In this document: piece by piece, positions 9,017 to 17,440 of the stretch
Numbering within the stretch: position 1 is the first letter of the stretch
How the letters are laid out: every line of letters starts with the position of its first letter
DNA from: Hymenobacter wooponensis
Lineage (GTDB): Bacteria; Bacteroidota; Bacteroidia; Cytophagales; Hymenobacteraceae
Direction: 5' to 3'
Length of the DNA stretch: 64,000 nt
NCBI RefSeq assembly: GCF_004745865.1
Contig: NZ_SRKZ01000003.1
Coordinates: 744,001-808,000 of the forward strand
The notes under the pieces: model-generated
What the model was told of the DNA's origin: nothing
Database searches by the model: none
Seen by the model: only the letters and a program-made list of their open reading frames with translations
Position numbers and translations under genes: made by a program

Positions 9017-10837
9017 TTGCTTATGCAAAATACGTTGCCCCGCCTGTTTTCGTTGGTCGTTTTAGCTGGTTCAGTGGGGTTTCTGCCCGCTTGCTCGCCC
9101 CTTTCTAAGGTGATGAAATCAGCTCAGTCTGGTCAGCAGATCACCGTTGAGCCAGCCGTACTCGAGAGCAACGGCGAAAATGTGCTGTTTGAGGTGACAG
9201 CCAAGGTACCGGCCAAGCACTTGAAAAAAGGCGTGGCCTACAACCTAGGCCTCAGCTACCGCTACGAGAATGGCTTGCGAGAAGACACCGTTGGCCGCAT
9301 GACGTTTATGTCGGGCGAGTACGTGTACGATGAAGAGCAGAAGGATAAGCTACTCATCCGCAAGCAATTTGCCTTTCCCTACTCACCACGCAAAAGCCCC
9401 GGCGAGCTAGTAGTCCTGCCCGATGTGCACGAGCTGAAGCCTAGCGACAAGCGCGTGAAGGGCAAGGAAATCAAACTGGCTCGCGGCATCGTGACCACCA
9501 GCCGCCTGGTAGTGCGCCAGGATACGGCCCTGAACCTGCTGCCCGAGTCGGTGAGCAACAATATGAGCGGCACCCGTGTGCTACCGTTCTTCTTTGATGC
9601 CGGCAAAGCTGAAATCCGTAACTATTTGGGCACCAATGTAGCTGCCCTCGAAGACTTCATTGAAGCTAACCAGCGCACAGAGAAGGTAATGATTGTAACG
9701 GGGCACTCTCCCGACTCCCTCGACCGCCACGACCCCCGCCTAGCCGATAAGCGGGTGCAGGTATTGCTGAAGTACTACAAGAAGCAGGTTGATACCGACT
9801 CCTACCTCAACAAAGTCAGCCAGATCGACTTTGAAACCGAGGCCTACCACCGCCGTTGGGACCTGTTCCTAAACAAAGTGCAGGAGTCGGCGCTACGGCC
9901 GGCTCAGGTAGATTCGGTGCTGCTGCTCATCAACGACACGCCCGGCAGCTACGCTACTAAGGAGAAGAGCCTGCACGCACTGTCGTTCTATGATTACCTG
10001 GAGCAGTACATCTACCCCGTCATGCGCTTTGGCACCGTGGCCGTGCGCTACACTGCCCCCAAGCGCTACGACTCGGAGATTTATGTGCTGTCGAAGAAGA
10101 TTGTAGAAAAGCAGACGGAAGCCGATGCTCTCACACCCGAAGAGCTGCGCTATTCCGCTACGCTTACCCCACTGCTGGCGGAAAAGCAGCGCATTTATGA
10201 AACCTCAGTAGCCACCACTGGCCTCTGGCAGGCCTACCATAACCTGGCCGTGGTATTGCTGCTGCGCTCTGAAAAGGAGGTAAACCCCAAAGTGCAGAAG
10301 GCGTACCTGCGCCGAGCGGCTGTAAACTTCACGCTGGCCGCCCACCGCAACCCTACGGCCGAGTCGTTCTACCATGTAGCCACTGCCTACCACCGTGCCG
10401 GCGACAAGCTGGAAGCCCTGCAGAACTACGATTATGCTATCAAGCTAGGCGGCGCTAGGCCTATGCTGAATAAAGCGTTTGCCGACAAGGCTGCCCTGGA
10501 AATTGAAATAGGTCAGCTCGACGATGCTCTGCGCAGCCTCAGCTACAGCGGCAAGAGCTACCAGAACATTATGAACCGTGCCCTGATTTACGTGCTAAAA
10601 GGTAATTACCAGGGCGCCGCTAACATCTACCAGGAGGCTATAGCCCTTCGCCCCGACGACCCACTCCTGGCCTACTGCTTGGCCGTGGTAGCCGCCCGTC
10701 AACAAAACGAGCCCGCTATGGCTATGCACCTGCGCCGCGCCGTCGCCCTCGACCGTACCTACGCCAACCGCGCCGTAGAGGACCTGGAGTTCCGCGATTT
10801 CGCGAAAGGGAAAGCGTTTTTGGAGGCGTTGCGGTAG
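9017..10837 (+). CDS. Outer-membrane lipoprotein with OmpA-like and TPR domains
   Basis: A 606-residue protein with a lipoprotein signal peptide (lipobox LPAC, Cys near residue 26; an in-frame ATG three codons in is equivalent). After a beta-rich segment, residues ~195-260 form an OmpA-like peptidoglycan-binding domain (VLPFFFDAGKAEIR ... VTGHSPDS ... LADKRVQVLLKYYKK). The C-terminal ~200 residues are tetratricopeptide repeats (AAHRNPTAESFYHVATAYHR; ALIYVLKGNYQGAANIYQEA). The combination suggests an anchored envelope scaffold protein; similar proteins occur in Bacteroidota, some near gliding or T9SS genes, but no partner gene is seen here. A TACGTTTG box at 8978-8985 may be its promoter. Confidence 0.78.
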   Translation: MLMQNTLPRLFSLVVLAGSVGFLPACSPLSKVMKSAQSGQQITVEPAVLESNGENVLFEVTAKVPAKHLKKGVAYNLGLSYRYENGLREDTVGRMTFMSGEYVYDEEQKDKLLIRKQFAFPYSPRKSPGELVVLPDVHELKPSDKRVKGKEIKLARGIVTTSRLVVRQDTALNLLPESVSNNMSGTRVLPFFFDAGKAEIRNYLGTNVAALEDFIEANQRTEKVMIVTGHSPDSLDRHDPRLADKRVQVLLKYYKKQVDTDSYLNKVSQIDFETEAYHRRWDLFLNKVQESALRPAQVDSVLLLINDTPGSYATKEKSLHALSFYDYLEQYIYPVMRFGTVAVRYTAPKRYDSEIYVLSKKIVEKQTEADALTPEELRYSATLTPLLAEKQRIYETSVATTGLWQAYHNLAVVLLLRSEKEVNPKVQKAYLRRAAVNFTLAAHRNPTAESFYHVATAYHRAGDKLEALQNYDYAIKLGGARPMLNKAFADKAALEIEIGQLDDALRSLSYSGKSYQNIMNRALIYVLKGNYQGAANIYQEAIALRPDDPLLAYCLAVVAARQQNEPAMAMHLRRAVALDRTYANRAVEDLEFRDFAKGKAFLEALR

Positions 10838-10865
10838 CCTCGATTGATAAGCTCAAGCATCGTAT

Positions 10866-11063
10866 ATGCTCACTCTCCTGTTAAATGAAACTGCCTCTCT
10901 TGATTATATGATGAGAGGCGTAGGCCTATGCGCTTTTCTGATTGCGGGGGTTAGCATCTGGCCTTATCTGAAACAGTCTAAAACTCCACATAATGTTGGA
11001 ACATTCAGGGTAATCTATGCTCTCCTTTTCTTTCTTTTTGGGCTATTCTGTTTTAATGTTTAA
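10866..11063 (+). CDS. Small two-helix membrane protein, unknown function
   Basis: A 65-residue protein with two hydrophobic segments (VGLCAFLIAGVSIWPYL and VIYALLFFLFGLFCFNV) joined by a short basic loop. It is not recognised. It starts 28 bp after the lipoprotein gene and precedes a second unknown gene; both are distinctly richer in A+T than their neighbours, which suggests recent acquisition. It is probably a real gene because of the hydrophobic pattern, but the evidence is thin. Confidence 0.45.
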   Translation: MLTLLLNETASLDYMMRGVGLCAFLIAGVSIWPYLKQSKTPHNVGTFRVIYALLFFLFGLFCFNV

Positions 11064-11091
11064 TCAGGATTACTGACAAGTTACTCTTGAA

Positions 11092-11517
11092 ATGAGACTC
11101 GAAAATTTTGAGTTTGGCTACGATAATATATCCATTGAGTGGGCTGGAATTTATTTAGACCTGCACAATTGCTTCGACTTTACCGAATTACAATATCATA
11201 CTCTAAACCAGTCTGTTACTCTAATATGGCAACGCTCAAATGAGAGTTGGGCTCGATCTACTCCAATTTCAGGCTTCAAGCTCATATTTAACCAAGTAAC
11301 TTACTTGCAGATGATTCCACGCGACCCGGCATATCCATTTAGTGAGGATACTTGTTTACGAGACTTGTCTTTTGTACCGCAAACAGAACGCGACGATTTT
11401 GATAATGTCTATGATATAAAAGGTAGAAGTGAGACAGATGACCTAAAATTTGTATTTCAGAGTGAATCTGGAATCAAACTCTGTTCACGCACTGCCACTT
11501 TTATAGCATTCGAGTGA
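11092..11517 (+). CDS. Hypothetical protein, AT-rich gene
   Basis: A 141-residue soluble acidic protein that is not recognised. It has alternating hydrophobic strands (ISIEWAGIYLDLHNC, VTLIWQRS, FKLIFNQVTYLQM) suggestive of a small beta-rich fold, and a charged loop near residues 115-130. The size and composition recall immunity proteins, but that is only a guess. It forms an AT-rich island with the preceding membrane protein between the lipoprotein and pdhB. Confidence 0.5.
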   Translation: MRLENFEFGYDNISIEWAGIYLDLHNCFDFTELQYHTLNQSVTLIWQRSNESWARSTPISGFKLIFNQVTYLQMIPRDPAYPFSEDTCLRDLSFVPQTERDDFDNVYDIKGRSETDDLKFVFQSESGIKLCSRTATFIAFE

Positions 11518-11544
11518 GTCCAACAATACAATGGTCCTTCACCG

Positions 11545-11576
11545 TTTGCCCTTCCCGGCTACTCGTTGTAGCTTTA
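11545..11576 (+). promoter_or_regulatory. Bacteroidota-type promoter of pdhB
   Basis: TTTG at 11545-11548, a 20-bp spacer, then TAGCTTTA at 11569-11576 (7 of 8 matches to TAnnTTTG). This is the expected -33/-7 architecture, 62 bp before the pdhB ATG. Confidence 0.6.
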
Positions 11577-11637
11577 CGCGCCGGATAGCCTCCGGCTTTT
11601 TGATTCTGAACAGTTCTTTTCGTCTTTCCTTACGATT

Positions 11638-12621
11638 ATGCGGACCATCCAATTCCGGGAAGCCCTGCGTGAAGCCATGTCTGAAGAAATGCGCCGCGAT
11701 CCGCGCGTATTTCTGATGGGTGAAGAAGTAGCCGAGTATAACGGCGCCTACAAAGTGAGCCAGGGCATGCTCGACGAATTCGGCCCGGAGCGCGTGATTG
11801 ACACGCCGATTGCCGAGCTGGGTTTCGCCGGTATCGGCGTTGGTGCGGCCGCCAATGGCCTGCTGCCCATCATCGAGTTTATGACCTTCAACTTCTCGTT
11901 GGTGGCTATTGACCAGGTGATTAACTCCGCCGCCAAAATCTATTCTATGTCGGGTGGGCAGTACTCCTGCCCTATCGTATTCCGTGGCCCTACCGGCAAC
12001 GCCGGCATGCTGTCGTCGCAGCACTCCCAGAACTTTGAAAACTGGTACGCCAACACGCCCGGTCTGAAAGTAGTAGTTCCTTCTACTCCCTACGACGCCA
12101 AAGGCCTGCTGAAGAGCGCCATCCGTGATGCTGACCCAGTTATCTTCATGGAGTCGGAGCTGATGTATGGCGACAAGGGCGAGGTTCCCGAGGAAGAGTA
12201 CCTCATTCCGATTGGCAAAGCCAACGTGGTACGCCCCGGCGAGAACGTGACCATTGTGAGCTTTGGCAAAATGATGAAAGTAGCTCTGGGTGCTGCCGAT
12301 GAGCTGGCTAAAGAAGGCATCAGCGCCGAGGTTATCGACCTGCGCTCAGTTCGCCCCATAGACTACGATACCCTCATTGAGTCGGTGAAGAAGACCAACC
12401 GCATGGTGGTAGTAGAAGAGGCTTGGCCGCTGGCCAGCATCAGCTCGGAGCTGTCGTACATGGTACAGCGCCGCGCCTTCGACTACCTCGATGCTCCCGT
12501 GCTGCGCATCACCAATATGGACGTGCCCCTGCCCTACGCTCCTACCCTTATCGATGCTGCCCTGCCAAACGTAGAGCGCACCGTGAAGGCCGTGAAGGAA
12601 GTGCTGTACGTAAACAAGTAG
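11638..12621 (+). CDS. pdhB: Pyruvate dehydrogenase E1 component, beta subunit
   Basis: A 327-residue subunit of the alpha2beta2 E1 enzyme that decarboxylates pyruvate with thiamine diphosphate and passes the acetyl unit to E2. Recognised features are the N-terminal [35 protein letters not shown], the Glu-Leu-Gly-Phe-Ala-Gly segment near the cofactor, FRGPTGNAG, and the transketolase C-terminal domain beginning near residue 205 ([26 protein letters not shown]). The length is that of the family. The alpha subunit is not adjacent. It could in principle be a branched-chain dehydrogenase beta subunit; the overall match favours PdhB. It has its own promoter and terminator. Confidence 0.92.
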   Translation: MRTIQFREALREAMSEEMRRDPRVFLMGEEVAEYNGAYKVSQGMLDEFGPERVIDTPIAELGFAGIGVGAAANGLLPIIEFMTFNFSLVAIDQVINSAAKIYSMSGGQYSCPIVFRGPTGNAGMLSSQHSQNFENWYANTPGLKVVVPSTPYDAKGLLKSAIRDADPVIFMESELMYGDKGEVPEEEYLIPIGKANVVRPGENVTIVSFGKMMKVALGAADELAKEGISAEVIDLRSVRPIDYDTLIESVKKTNRMVVVEEAWPLASISSELSYMVQRRAFDYLDAPVLRITNMDVPLPYAPTLIDAALPNVERTVKAVKEVLYVNK

Positions 12622-12660
12622 TTCGTTTCAGTCAGCAACTCCTTGTTGCTCAATATCCCC

Positions 12661-12701
12661 AACAGACCAGTTACCTCCGGGTGGCTGGTCTGTTTGTTTT
12701 T
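12661..12701 (+). terminator. Rho-independent terminator after pdhB
   Basis: A 10-bp perfect stem AACAGACCAG / CTGGTCTGTT (12661-12670 and 12685-12694) followed by a T-rich tract, 40 bp after the pdhB stop. Confidence 0.8.
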
Positions 12702-12828
12702 GGCCCAGTTATAGCTGCAAACTTAGTGGCCTAGCCCGGCCGGGGCTGGCACTCACAAGCTCCACCGTAGCTTGAATTTTGCGTACCTTTTAGCCAGCAG
12801 CTCTTCTCCCCACCCACTGTTTCTCCCC

Positions 12829-13365
12829 ATGAATAATCGGCTACATATTCGTTTTGAGCAGCTTGAACAGGCTACCACCCGCATGTTGAACTCTGTGGCC
12901 GAGTTAGGCGAAAAGGCCTATCAGGCGCCGGGGGAAAAGCAGTGGTCGGCGGCGCAGGTAGTGCAGCACTTGGTGATATCTGAAACGGCCATTGGGCAGT
13001 ATCTGGAGAAGAAGCTGCTGCAAGAAGAAGGCCACCAAAGAGCCGGCATCGGGACTTTTCTAAAGTCAAAGCTGCTGCGTTTGGCGTTGCGCCTGCCTTT
13101 CACCCGCTTCAGGGCTCCTTCGTTTTTGGATAAACTTATGCCCGCCACTGCGCCGCCACTGTCGGATTTACGAGCGGAGTGGGAAGCAGTACGCCGACGT
13201 ATGGAGCGCCTGCTCAATGAATTTCCGGGTAAGCTGGTGAACCACGCCATTTTCAAGCACCCGCGCTCGGGCATGCTCACTATTCAGCAAACGCTGGATT
13301 TCATGCTCGACCACATTTTGCACCACCAGCAGCAGATTGAGCGCATCAAGAAAGCGGTAAGCTAG
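12829..13365 (+). CDS. DinB-family four-helix-bundle protein
   Basis: 178 residues from the ATG at 12829; a longer in-frame reading from 12772 adds a Ser/Pro stretch and is not preferred. The helical pattern and His positions fit the DinB/YfiT metal-binding fold: QWSAAQVVQHLVISE (His of helix 2) and FMLDHILHHQQQIERI near the C-terminus. Some members are thiol transferases using bacillithiol, others have no known activity; the substrate cannot be predicted here. It stands alone between pdhB and a strong terminator. Confidence 0.8.
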   Translation: MNNRLHIRFEQLEQATTRMLNSVAELGEKAYQAPGEKQWSAAQVVQHLVISETAIGQYLEKKLLQEEGHQRAGIGTFLKSKLLRLALRLPFTRFRAPSFLDKLMPATAPPLSDLRAEWEAVRRRMERLLNEFPGKLVNHAIFKHPRSGMLTIQQTLDFMLDHILHHQQQIERIKKAVS

Positions 13366-13385
13366 CCCTGCTCGGTTTACTCAGC

Positions 13386-13437
13386 CAAACGCCGCCCTTT
13401 CACCAGAAATAAGACTTCTGGTGAAGGGGCGGCGTTT
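13386..13437. terminator. Strong bidirectional terminator
   Basis: An inverted repeat of about 20 bp per arm (AAACGCCGCCC...CACCAGA with its complement, short ATAAG loop), flanked by A and T runs on both sides. It lies between the convergent DinB and thioesterase genes. Confidence 0.85.
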
Positions 13438-13479
13438 CAGTATATATAGCGCAAGTAATTCCCCAAGGGTGGCCTAGCA

Positions 13480-13935
13480 CTACTGCTTCGGCTCTCGCAC
13501 AATGTCGGCGTAGCTTTCGTGGCGGGGCAGGTTGCGCATAATGGCCGTGATTTCGGCGGGCGGTACCATGAGCTTACGAGCGCGCAGGTCAAGCCAGGCG
13601 CCGTCTACGGTTACGGTGGCAGAAGGGCGGCCATCGGCTTTAAACAGCGTATGCACAATGCGCCAGCGGGAGCCATCCTCGCTCAGGCCCGCCAACTCTC
13701 CATTCACGCGCAAGGGCTCACTAATGTGCATTTCCTTCAGGAAGCGGGTGTCTTCGCGGAACAAGATGGGGCCAATGCCCAATTGAGCGAAGCGCTGCAA
13801 CGAGAAGCCTTCAGAGGCCAGATACTCAATGCGGAGCTGGGCAGCATAGTCGGTGTAAGCCGAGTGGCGCATGTGGCCGTTGGGGTCCATATCCGCCCAC
13901 CGAACGGTATAGGTTTTTTCGTAAGGAGTAGACAT
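13480..13935 (-). CDS. Hotdog-fold acyl-CoA thioesterase (4HBT family)
   Basis: A 151-residue protein. The N-terminal motif YTVRWADMDPNGHMRHSAYTDYAA is the 4-hydroxybenzoyl-CoA thioesterase / YbgC-type catalytic loop, with the Asp in DMDPNGH, and the LRIEYL strand follows as expected. It would hydrolyse a short- or medium-chain acyl-CoA; the substrate is unknown. A TACTTTTT box lies shortly upstream on the minus strand and may be its promoter. There is no obvious functional link with its neighbours. Confidence 0.85.
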   Translation of the reverse strand: MSTPYEKTYTVRWADMDPNGHMRHSAYTDYAAQLRIEYLASEGFSLQRFAQLGIGPILFREDTRFLKEMHISEPLRVNGELAGLSEDGSRWRIVHTLFKADGRPSATVTVDGAWLDLRARKLMVPPAEITAIMRNLPRHESYADIVREPKQ

Positions 13936-14038
13936 TCGGAAAAAGTAAGGTCGAGATGAGGGGAACTGTAAAGGGGCTAGCGGCAGACATTGTGTAGGCC
14001 AGGGCCATTAGCTGTGGTAGCGTTTCCTACTGGCCTAG

Positions 14039-14773
14039 CTAACCTTTGAGGGTGAGGCGCACCAAGTACTGCTGTTGGTCGTCTTCGTCAAGGAATTCAA
14101 CTTGATAGCCAGCGGCTTCGGCGCAGTCTTGCAGCAGGCTGGGGTCGGCAAAAATCCAGTGGAAGGTGGCGCCGGCTTCCTCTTCGTACTGCATAGTGTA
14201 TTCTACTTCACCGTAATAAGGCCCGTTGAGGTCAAATACAAGGGCACCATCTTCATCCTCGTACAGGTAGCTGATATCGGAGGAGGTAGCCATAATTTGC
14301 CCACCGGGAGCCAGCAGCTGGTGGGCGTGCTGCAGGAAGCGCTCCAGCCCTTCGAGGGTGCCGGCTAGGCCGATGCCGTTCATCAGCATCAGCACTGTAT
14401 CGTATTTCTCTTTAGTAAGGGCGTGGTCGTAGATATCGTGGCAGGCTACCTGGCTTACGCCCCGTTCCTGCATCACCTGCACGGCGCCGGGCGAAATGTC
14501 CACGGCCTTCACCTCAAACCCGCGACTTTGCAGCTCCAGGGAGTGGCAGCCGGCTCCGGCACCCAAATCGAGCACCTTACCGCGGCATTCGCCAAGAGCC
14601 GTGCGCTCTAGCTCCGGCATTTCCCAGAGCGAGCGAAAGAAGTAAGCGGCTGGGAGCGGCTCCTCGTCCGCCACATTGCTGTGTACGGTAATGGTGGCAT
14701 TTTGCTTTCCGCGCTGGTAGGCCAGTAGGGCGTGGCCGAGCGGATCTTGAGAGGTAGAGGCAGATGATGACAT
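14039..14773 (-). CDS. Class I SAM-dependent methyltransferase
   Basis: A 244-residue enzyme with a Rossmann methyltransferase core: motif I KVLDLGAGAGCHSLEL (residues ~65-80), the acidic end of beta-2 in VKAVDISPGAV, and motif IV-like YDTVLMLMNGIGLAG. The C-terminal ~70 residues (YGEVEYTMQYEEEAGATFHWIFAD) resemble the small-molecule methyltransferases of Bacteroidota rather than rRNA enzymes. The acceptor is not predictable. It is monocistronic. Confidence 0.85.
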   Translation of the reverse strand: MSSSASTSQDPLGHALLAYQRGKQNATITVHSNVADEEPLPAAYFFRSLWEMPELERTALGECRGKVLDLGAGAGCHSLELQSRGFEVKAVDISPGAVQVMQERGVSQVACHDIYDHALTKEKYDTVLMLMNGIGLAGTLEGLERFLQHAHQLLAPGGQIMATSSDISYLYEDEDGALVFDLNGPYYGEVEYTMQYEEEAGATFHWIFADPSLLQDCAEAAGYQVEFLDEDDQQQYLVRLTLKG

Positions 14774-14885
14774 GGCTCAAAGATACGGGCAGCAGCTTTG
14801 GGAGGATGCCGGAAAACCCAGACGGCTATGTATGGTTCAGTTCACGTAAGCTCTAGGCCACTCCTGCTACTGTTGTTTCCTGCCC

Positions 14886-15068
14886 ATGCCCTCCTCCCAT
14901 TCCAACCTTCCTGCGCGCCTCACCAAAGGCAATCTGCCCACCAAAATCTGCCTGACCTGCGGCCGCCCCTTCGAGTATCGCAAGAAGTGGCGGAACTGCT
15001 GGGCGGAGGTAAAGTACTGCGGGGAGAAATGCCAGCGCAACAAGCCCAAACCGCTGGCAGCCAGCTAA
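14886..15068 (+). CDS. DUF2256-type small zinc-ribbon protein
   Basis: A 60-residue protein. The pattern CLTCGRPFEYRKKWRNCW ... VKYCGEKC gives four cysteines for a zinc knuckle and matches the DUF2256 family, which is widespread and often found near cryptochrome/photolyase or oxidoreductase genes. The function is unknown. The basic N-terminal tail (LPARLTKGNLPTK) is typical. Confidence 0.75.
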   Translation: MPSSHSNLPARLTKGNLPTKICLTCGRPFEYRKKWRNCWAEVKYCGEKCQRNKPKPLAAS

Positions 15069-15195
15069 CCAGCCTGGCTCTAGCCTAGTACTACGCCGTG
15101 GAGGAAGCTGGCCTCTGGGCCGTGACTGCATCCTTCTACACTTGGGTTTCGTTCTGAGAAGTACAAACTCCTTACTTCTCCCTACCTAACCTAGC

Positions 15196-15642
15196 ATGGC
15201 CAGCAACCTCAACTACCTCGATCCATCGCTTAAGCCTCTCGAAGAGAAAATACAGGCCTACCTGGATGCCGAGAAAGAATTACAGCGGGCAGTAGCCGAG
15301 CAGGCGTCCTTATCGCACCCGGCGCCACAGCCTGATGCTACTAGTGGCCCCGCCGCGGCGGCTGCAGCCCACTCGGGCACGGCTCCCAGCTCCGATGGCA
15401 TCTTCGAGCAGCGCCCTCCTACCGGCAGCTACGACCAAGCCGCTGATGAAAACCAGGAACGCCTCCAGAACCTACACGACGACATTCACCTGTTGCGCCG
15501 AGAGATTATTGACATGCTCCCTGTGCGCGACGAATGGATTAAAGTTAACCTTGGCTACGGCCCTAGCCGGGTTGGCGCGTTCCAGGAAACGACCACAGAA
15601 GGCGGCACCGCACCATCTTACCAGTTGCGGGTCGTATTCTAA
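15196..15642 (+). CDS. Hypothetical protein with low-complexity centre
   Basis: A 148-residue soluble protein, not recognised. It has an N-terminal helix (LKPLEEKIQAYLDAEKELQRAVAEQ), an Ala/Pro/Ser-rich linker (residues ~40-70), a second charged helix (ENQERLQNLHDDIHLLRREIIDML) and a short conserved-looking tail (WIKVNLGYGPSRVGAF). Two coiled-coil segments joined by a linker suggest a structural or adaptor role. Codon use is like that of its neighbours. Confidence 0.6.
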   Translation: MASNLNYLDPSLKPLEEKIQAYLDAEKELQRAVAEQASLSHPAPQPDATSGPAAAAAAHSGTAPSSDGIFEQRPPTGSYDQAADENQERLQNLHDDIHLLRREIIDMLPVRDEWIKVNLGYGPSRVGAFQETTTEGGTAPSYQLRVVF

Positions 15643-15724
15643 GCTACAGTAAATAGGCCTAGCCAGTGCTACTTTATTGCGTACGAAACAAGGCCACTTC
15701 TTCGATCAGCGACCATTACCACAT

Positions 15725-15838
15725 CAGCACGTCATCCTGAGGAGAGCGAAGGATCCTATTCACATCAGCACGACCCTGTTCTAGGCCAGTCGTTCCCGCG
15801 TGAAAAGATCCTTCGCACCCCTTCAGGATGACGTGCTG
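15725..15838. repeat. Intergenic palindromic repeat (REP-like)
   Basis: Two imperfect inverted arms of about 31 bp: 15725-15755 (CAGCACGTCATCCTGAGG...GAAGGATC) and 15807-15838 (its complement with mismatches), separated by ~50 bp. The CATCCTGA...GAAGGATC core resembles a repeat I recall as common in intergenic DNA of Bacteroidota. It lies between convergent genes, so it may also act as a terminator. Confidence 0.7.
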
Positions 15839-15873
15839 GTTTTTAGACTACTGTTCGTGTCTCTTCGGTGACC

Positions 15874-17079
15874 TTAGGTACCACTATCCAGCAGCTCGGC
15901 GCACTGCTTAGCAATTTCCAGCTCCTCATTAGTGGGTATTACCAGGATTTTCACCCGCGACTCTGGCTGGTTGATTTCTCGTAGGCCAGGTGCCCGCACG
16001 TTGTTCTTCGCCTCATCCAGTTGAATACCCAAGAAGTCTAGCTCGTGGCACGCTAAGCGCCGCACGAGAGCATCGTTCTCCCCTACTCCGGCAGTAAACA
16101 CCACCGCATCAATACCGTTTAGTACAGCTGCGTAGGCCCCAATGTATTTCTTGATGCGGTAGGCGTACAGTTCGTAGGCCAGGGCAGCACGCTTGTCACC
16201 GGCTTCCAGGGCTTTCCCAATGTCGCGCATGTCGCTGTCGCCAGCTAGGCCCAGCATGCCGCTGCGCTTGTTTAACAAGTTGCTTACCTGCTCAACATCG
16301 TAGCCCAATTGGCCGATGAGGTGGAAGATAACGGAAGGATCGATGTCGCCGGAACGGGTACCCATCACTAACCCTGCCAGCGGGCCAAAGCCCATGCTGG
16401 TGTCAATGGATACGCCCCCGCGCACAGCGGCCATGCTACAGCCGTTGCCTAAGTGCACGGTAATGAGCCGAGCCTCGGGCTGGCCTAAGTAAGCCGCGGC
16501 CTGAGCAGCCACATACTTGTGGCTGGTACCATGGAAACCGTACACCCGAATGCCCTGCTCCCGATAGAGCTCCTCGGGTACGGCGTAGCGGAAGGCATAT
16601 TCCGGCAAGGTCTGGTGAAAGGCCGTGTCAAACACCGCTATCTGTTTAGCCCGCGGAAAGATCTGCTCGGCTACTTCAATACCGAGGTAGTTGGCGGGGT
16701 TGTGCAGAGGCGCCAGCGGAAACAGCCGCTTGATTTCGCGCTTTACTTCGGCCGTAATGATGGTAGTAGCCGCGAAGCTCTCCCCGCCGTGCACCACGCG
16801 GTGCCCTACAGCTTCCACCTCATTGGGGTCGCGCAAAATGCCAATTTCGGCGTCGGTGAGCAGTTGTAGCACCTCCTGCAGCCCGGCCCGGTGATCAGGC
16901 AAATCCAGCGTGCGGCGCACTACCTGCTCCCCATCGGCAGTGAAGACTTTGTGCGTGATGACAGAATTATCGAGCCCAATGCGCTCTACTAGGCCACTGC
17001 ACAACGGCTGCTCGGCGGGCAGGCGGAAGAGTTGGTACTTCAGCGAGCTGCTGCCGGAGTTGATGACGAAAATATTCAT
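15874..17079 (-). CDS. ackA: Acetate kinase
   Basis: 401 residues from the ATG at 17079, which is preceded by the ribosome-site-like GGGAGAGG; an upstream extension to 17283 has no family similarity. AckA interconverts acetyl phosphate + ADP and acetate + ATP. Signatures are MNIFVINSGSSSLKYQ at the N-terminus, VGHRVVHGG (catalytic Arg), FDTAFHQTLPE, YGFHGTSHKYV, LGNGCSMAAV, DTSMGFGPLAG and FTAGVGENDA. It works with Pta, encoded 1.4 kb upstream on the same strand with a DUF808 gene between them, to make ATP from acetyl-CoA. Confidence 0.95.
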   Translation of the reverse strand: MNIFVINSGSSSLKYQLFRLPAEQPLCSGLVERIGLDNSVITHKVFTADGEQVVRRTLDLPDHRAGLQEVLQLLTDAEIGILRDPNEVEAVGHRVVHGGESFAATTIITAEVKREIKRLFPLAPLHNPANYLGIEVAEQIFPRAKQIAVFDTAFHQTLPEYAFRYAVPEELYREQGIRVYGFHGTSHKYVAAQAAAYLGQPEARLITVHLGNGCSMAAVRGGVSIDTSMGFGPLAGLVMGTRSGDIDPSVIFHLIGQLGYDVEQVSNLLNKRSGMLGLAGDSDMRDIGKALEAGDKRAALAYELYAYRIKKYIGAYAAVLNGIDAVVFTAGVGENDALVRRLACHELDFLGIQLDEAKNNVRAPGLREINQPESRVKILVIPTNEELEIAKQCAELLDSGT

Positions 17080-17440
17080 AGGCGGCCTCTCCCCTGCTTC
17101 TACTTTAGGAAGAAGCAAAGAAGAGATAGAAGTTAAGTTTGCGAGAAGCTGTACGGAAACTAAGGCGGTAAAGTACAGGTCAAGTGGTAGCCCGCGCTTT
17201 AGCAACGGTGAAACGCCTGGTAGCATACTCCCGCTCAACACACTACAAGCCGCCAGTTGGGAGTGAGCATCCAGACGAGTCACATAACGAATGAAGCTTA
17301 TAACTGGTAATGCAGTTGTAAACTACTCGTGCTAGCAGCATCAGCACATCGCTATGCAGGTACTTGGGTACTTTATGCTCAAGCCGTGTGCTCCCGCTGC
17401 AATAACCACTATACTGGTTTCACACCACACTGCATGTACT
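17080..17440. other. Intergenic region upstream of ackA
   Basis: 361 bp without a supported gene. It separates the end of the DUF808 gene from ackA and presumably holds the ackA promoter, but no clear TTTG/TAnnTTTG pair was found. Confidence 0.4.

Noticed and set aside
17080..17283. N-terminal extension of acetate kinase
   Set aside because: Acetate kinase begins MNIFVINSGSSS; the extension has no similarity and the ATG at 17079 has a ribosome-site-like sequence.
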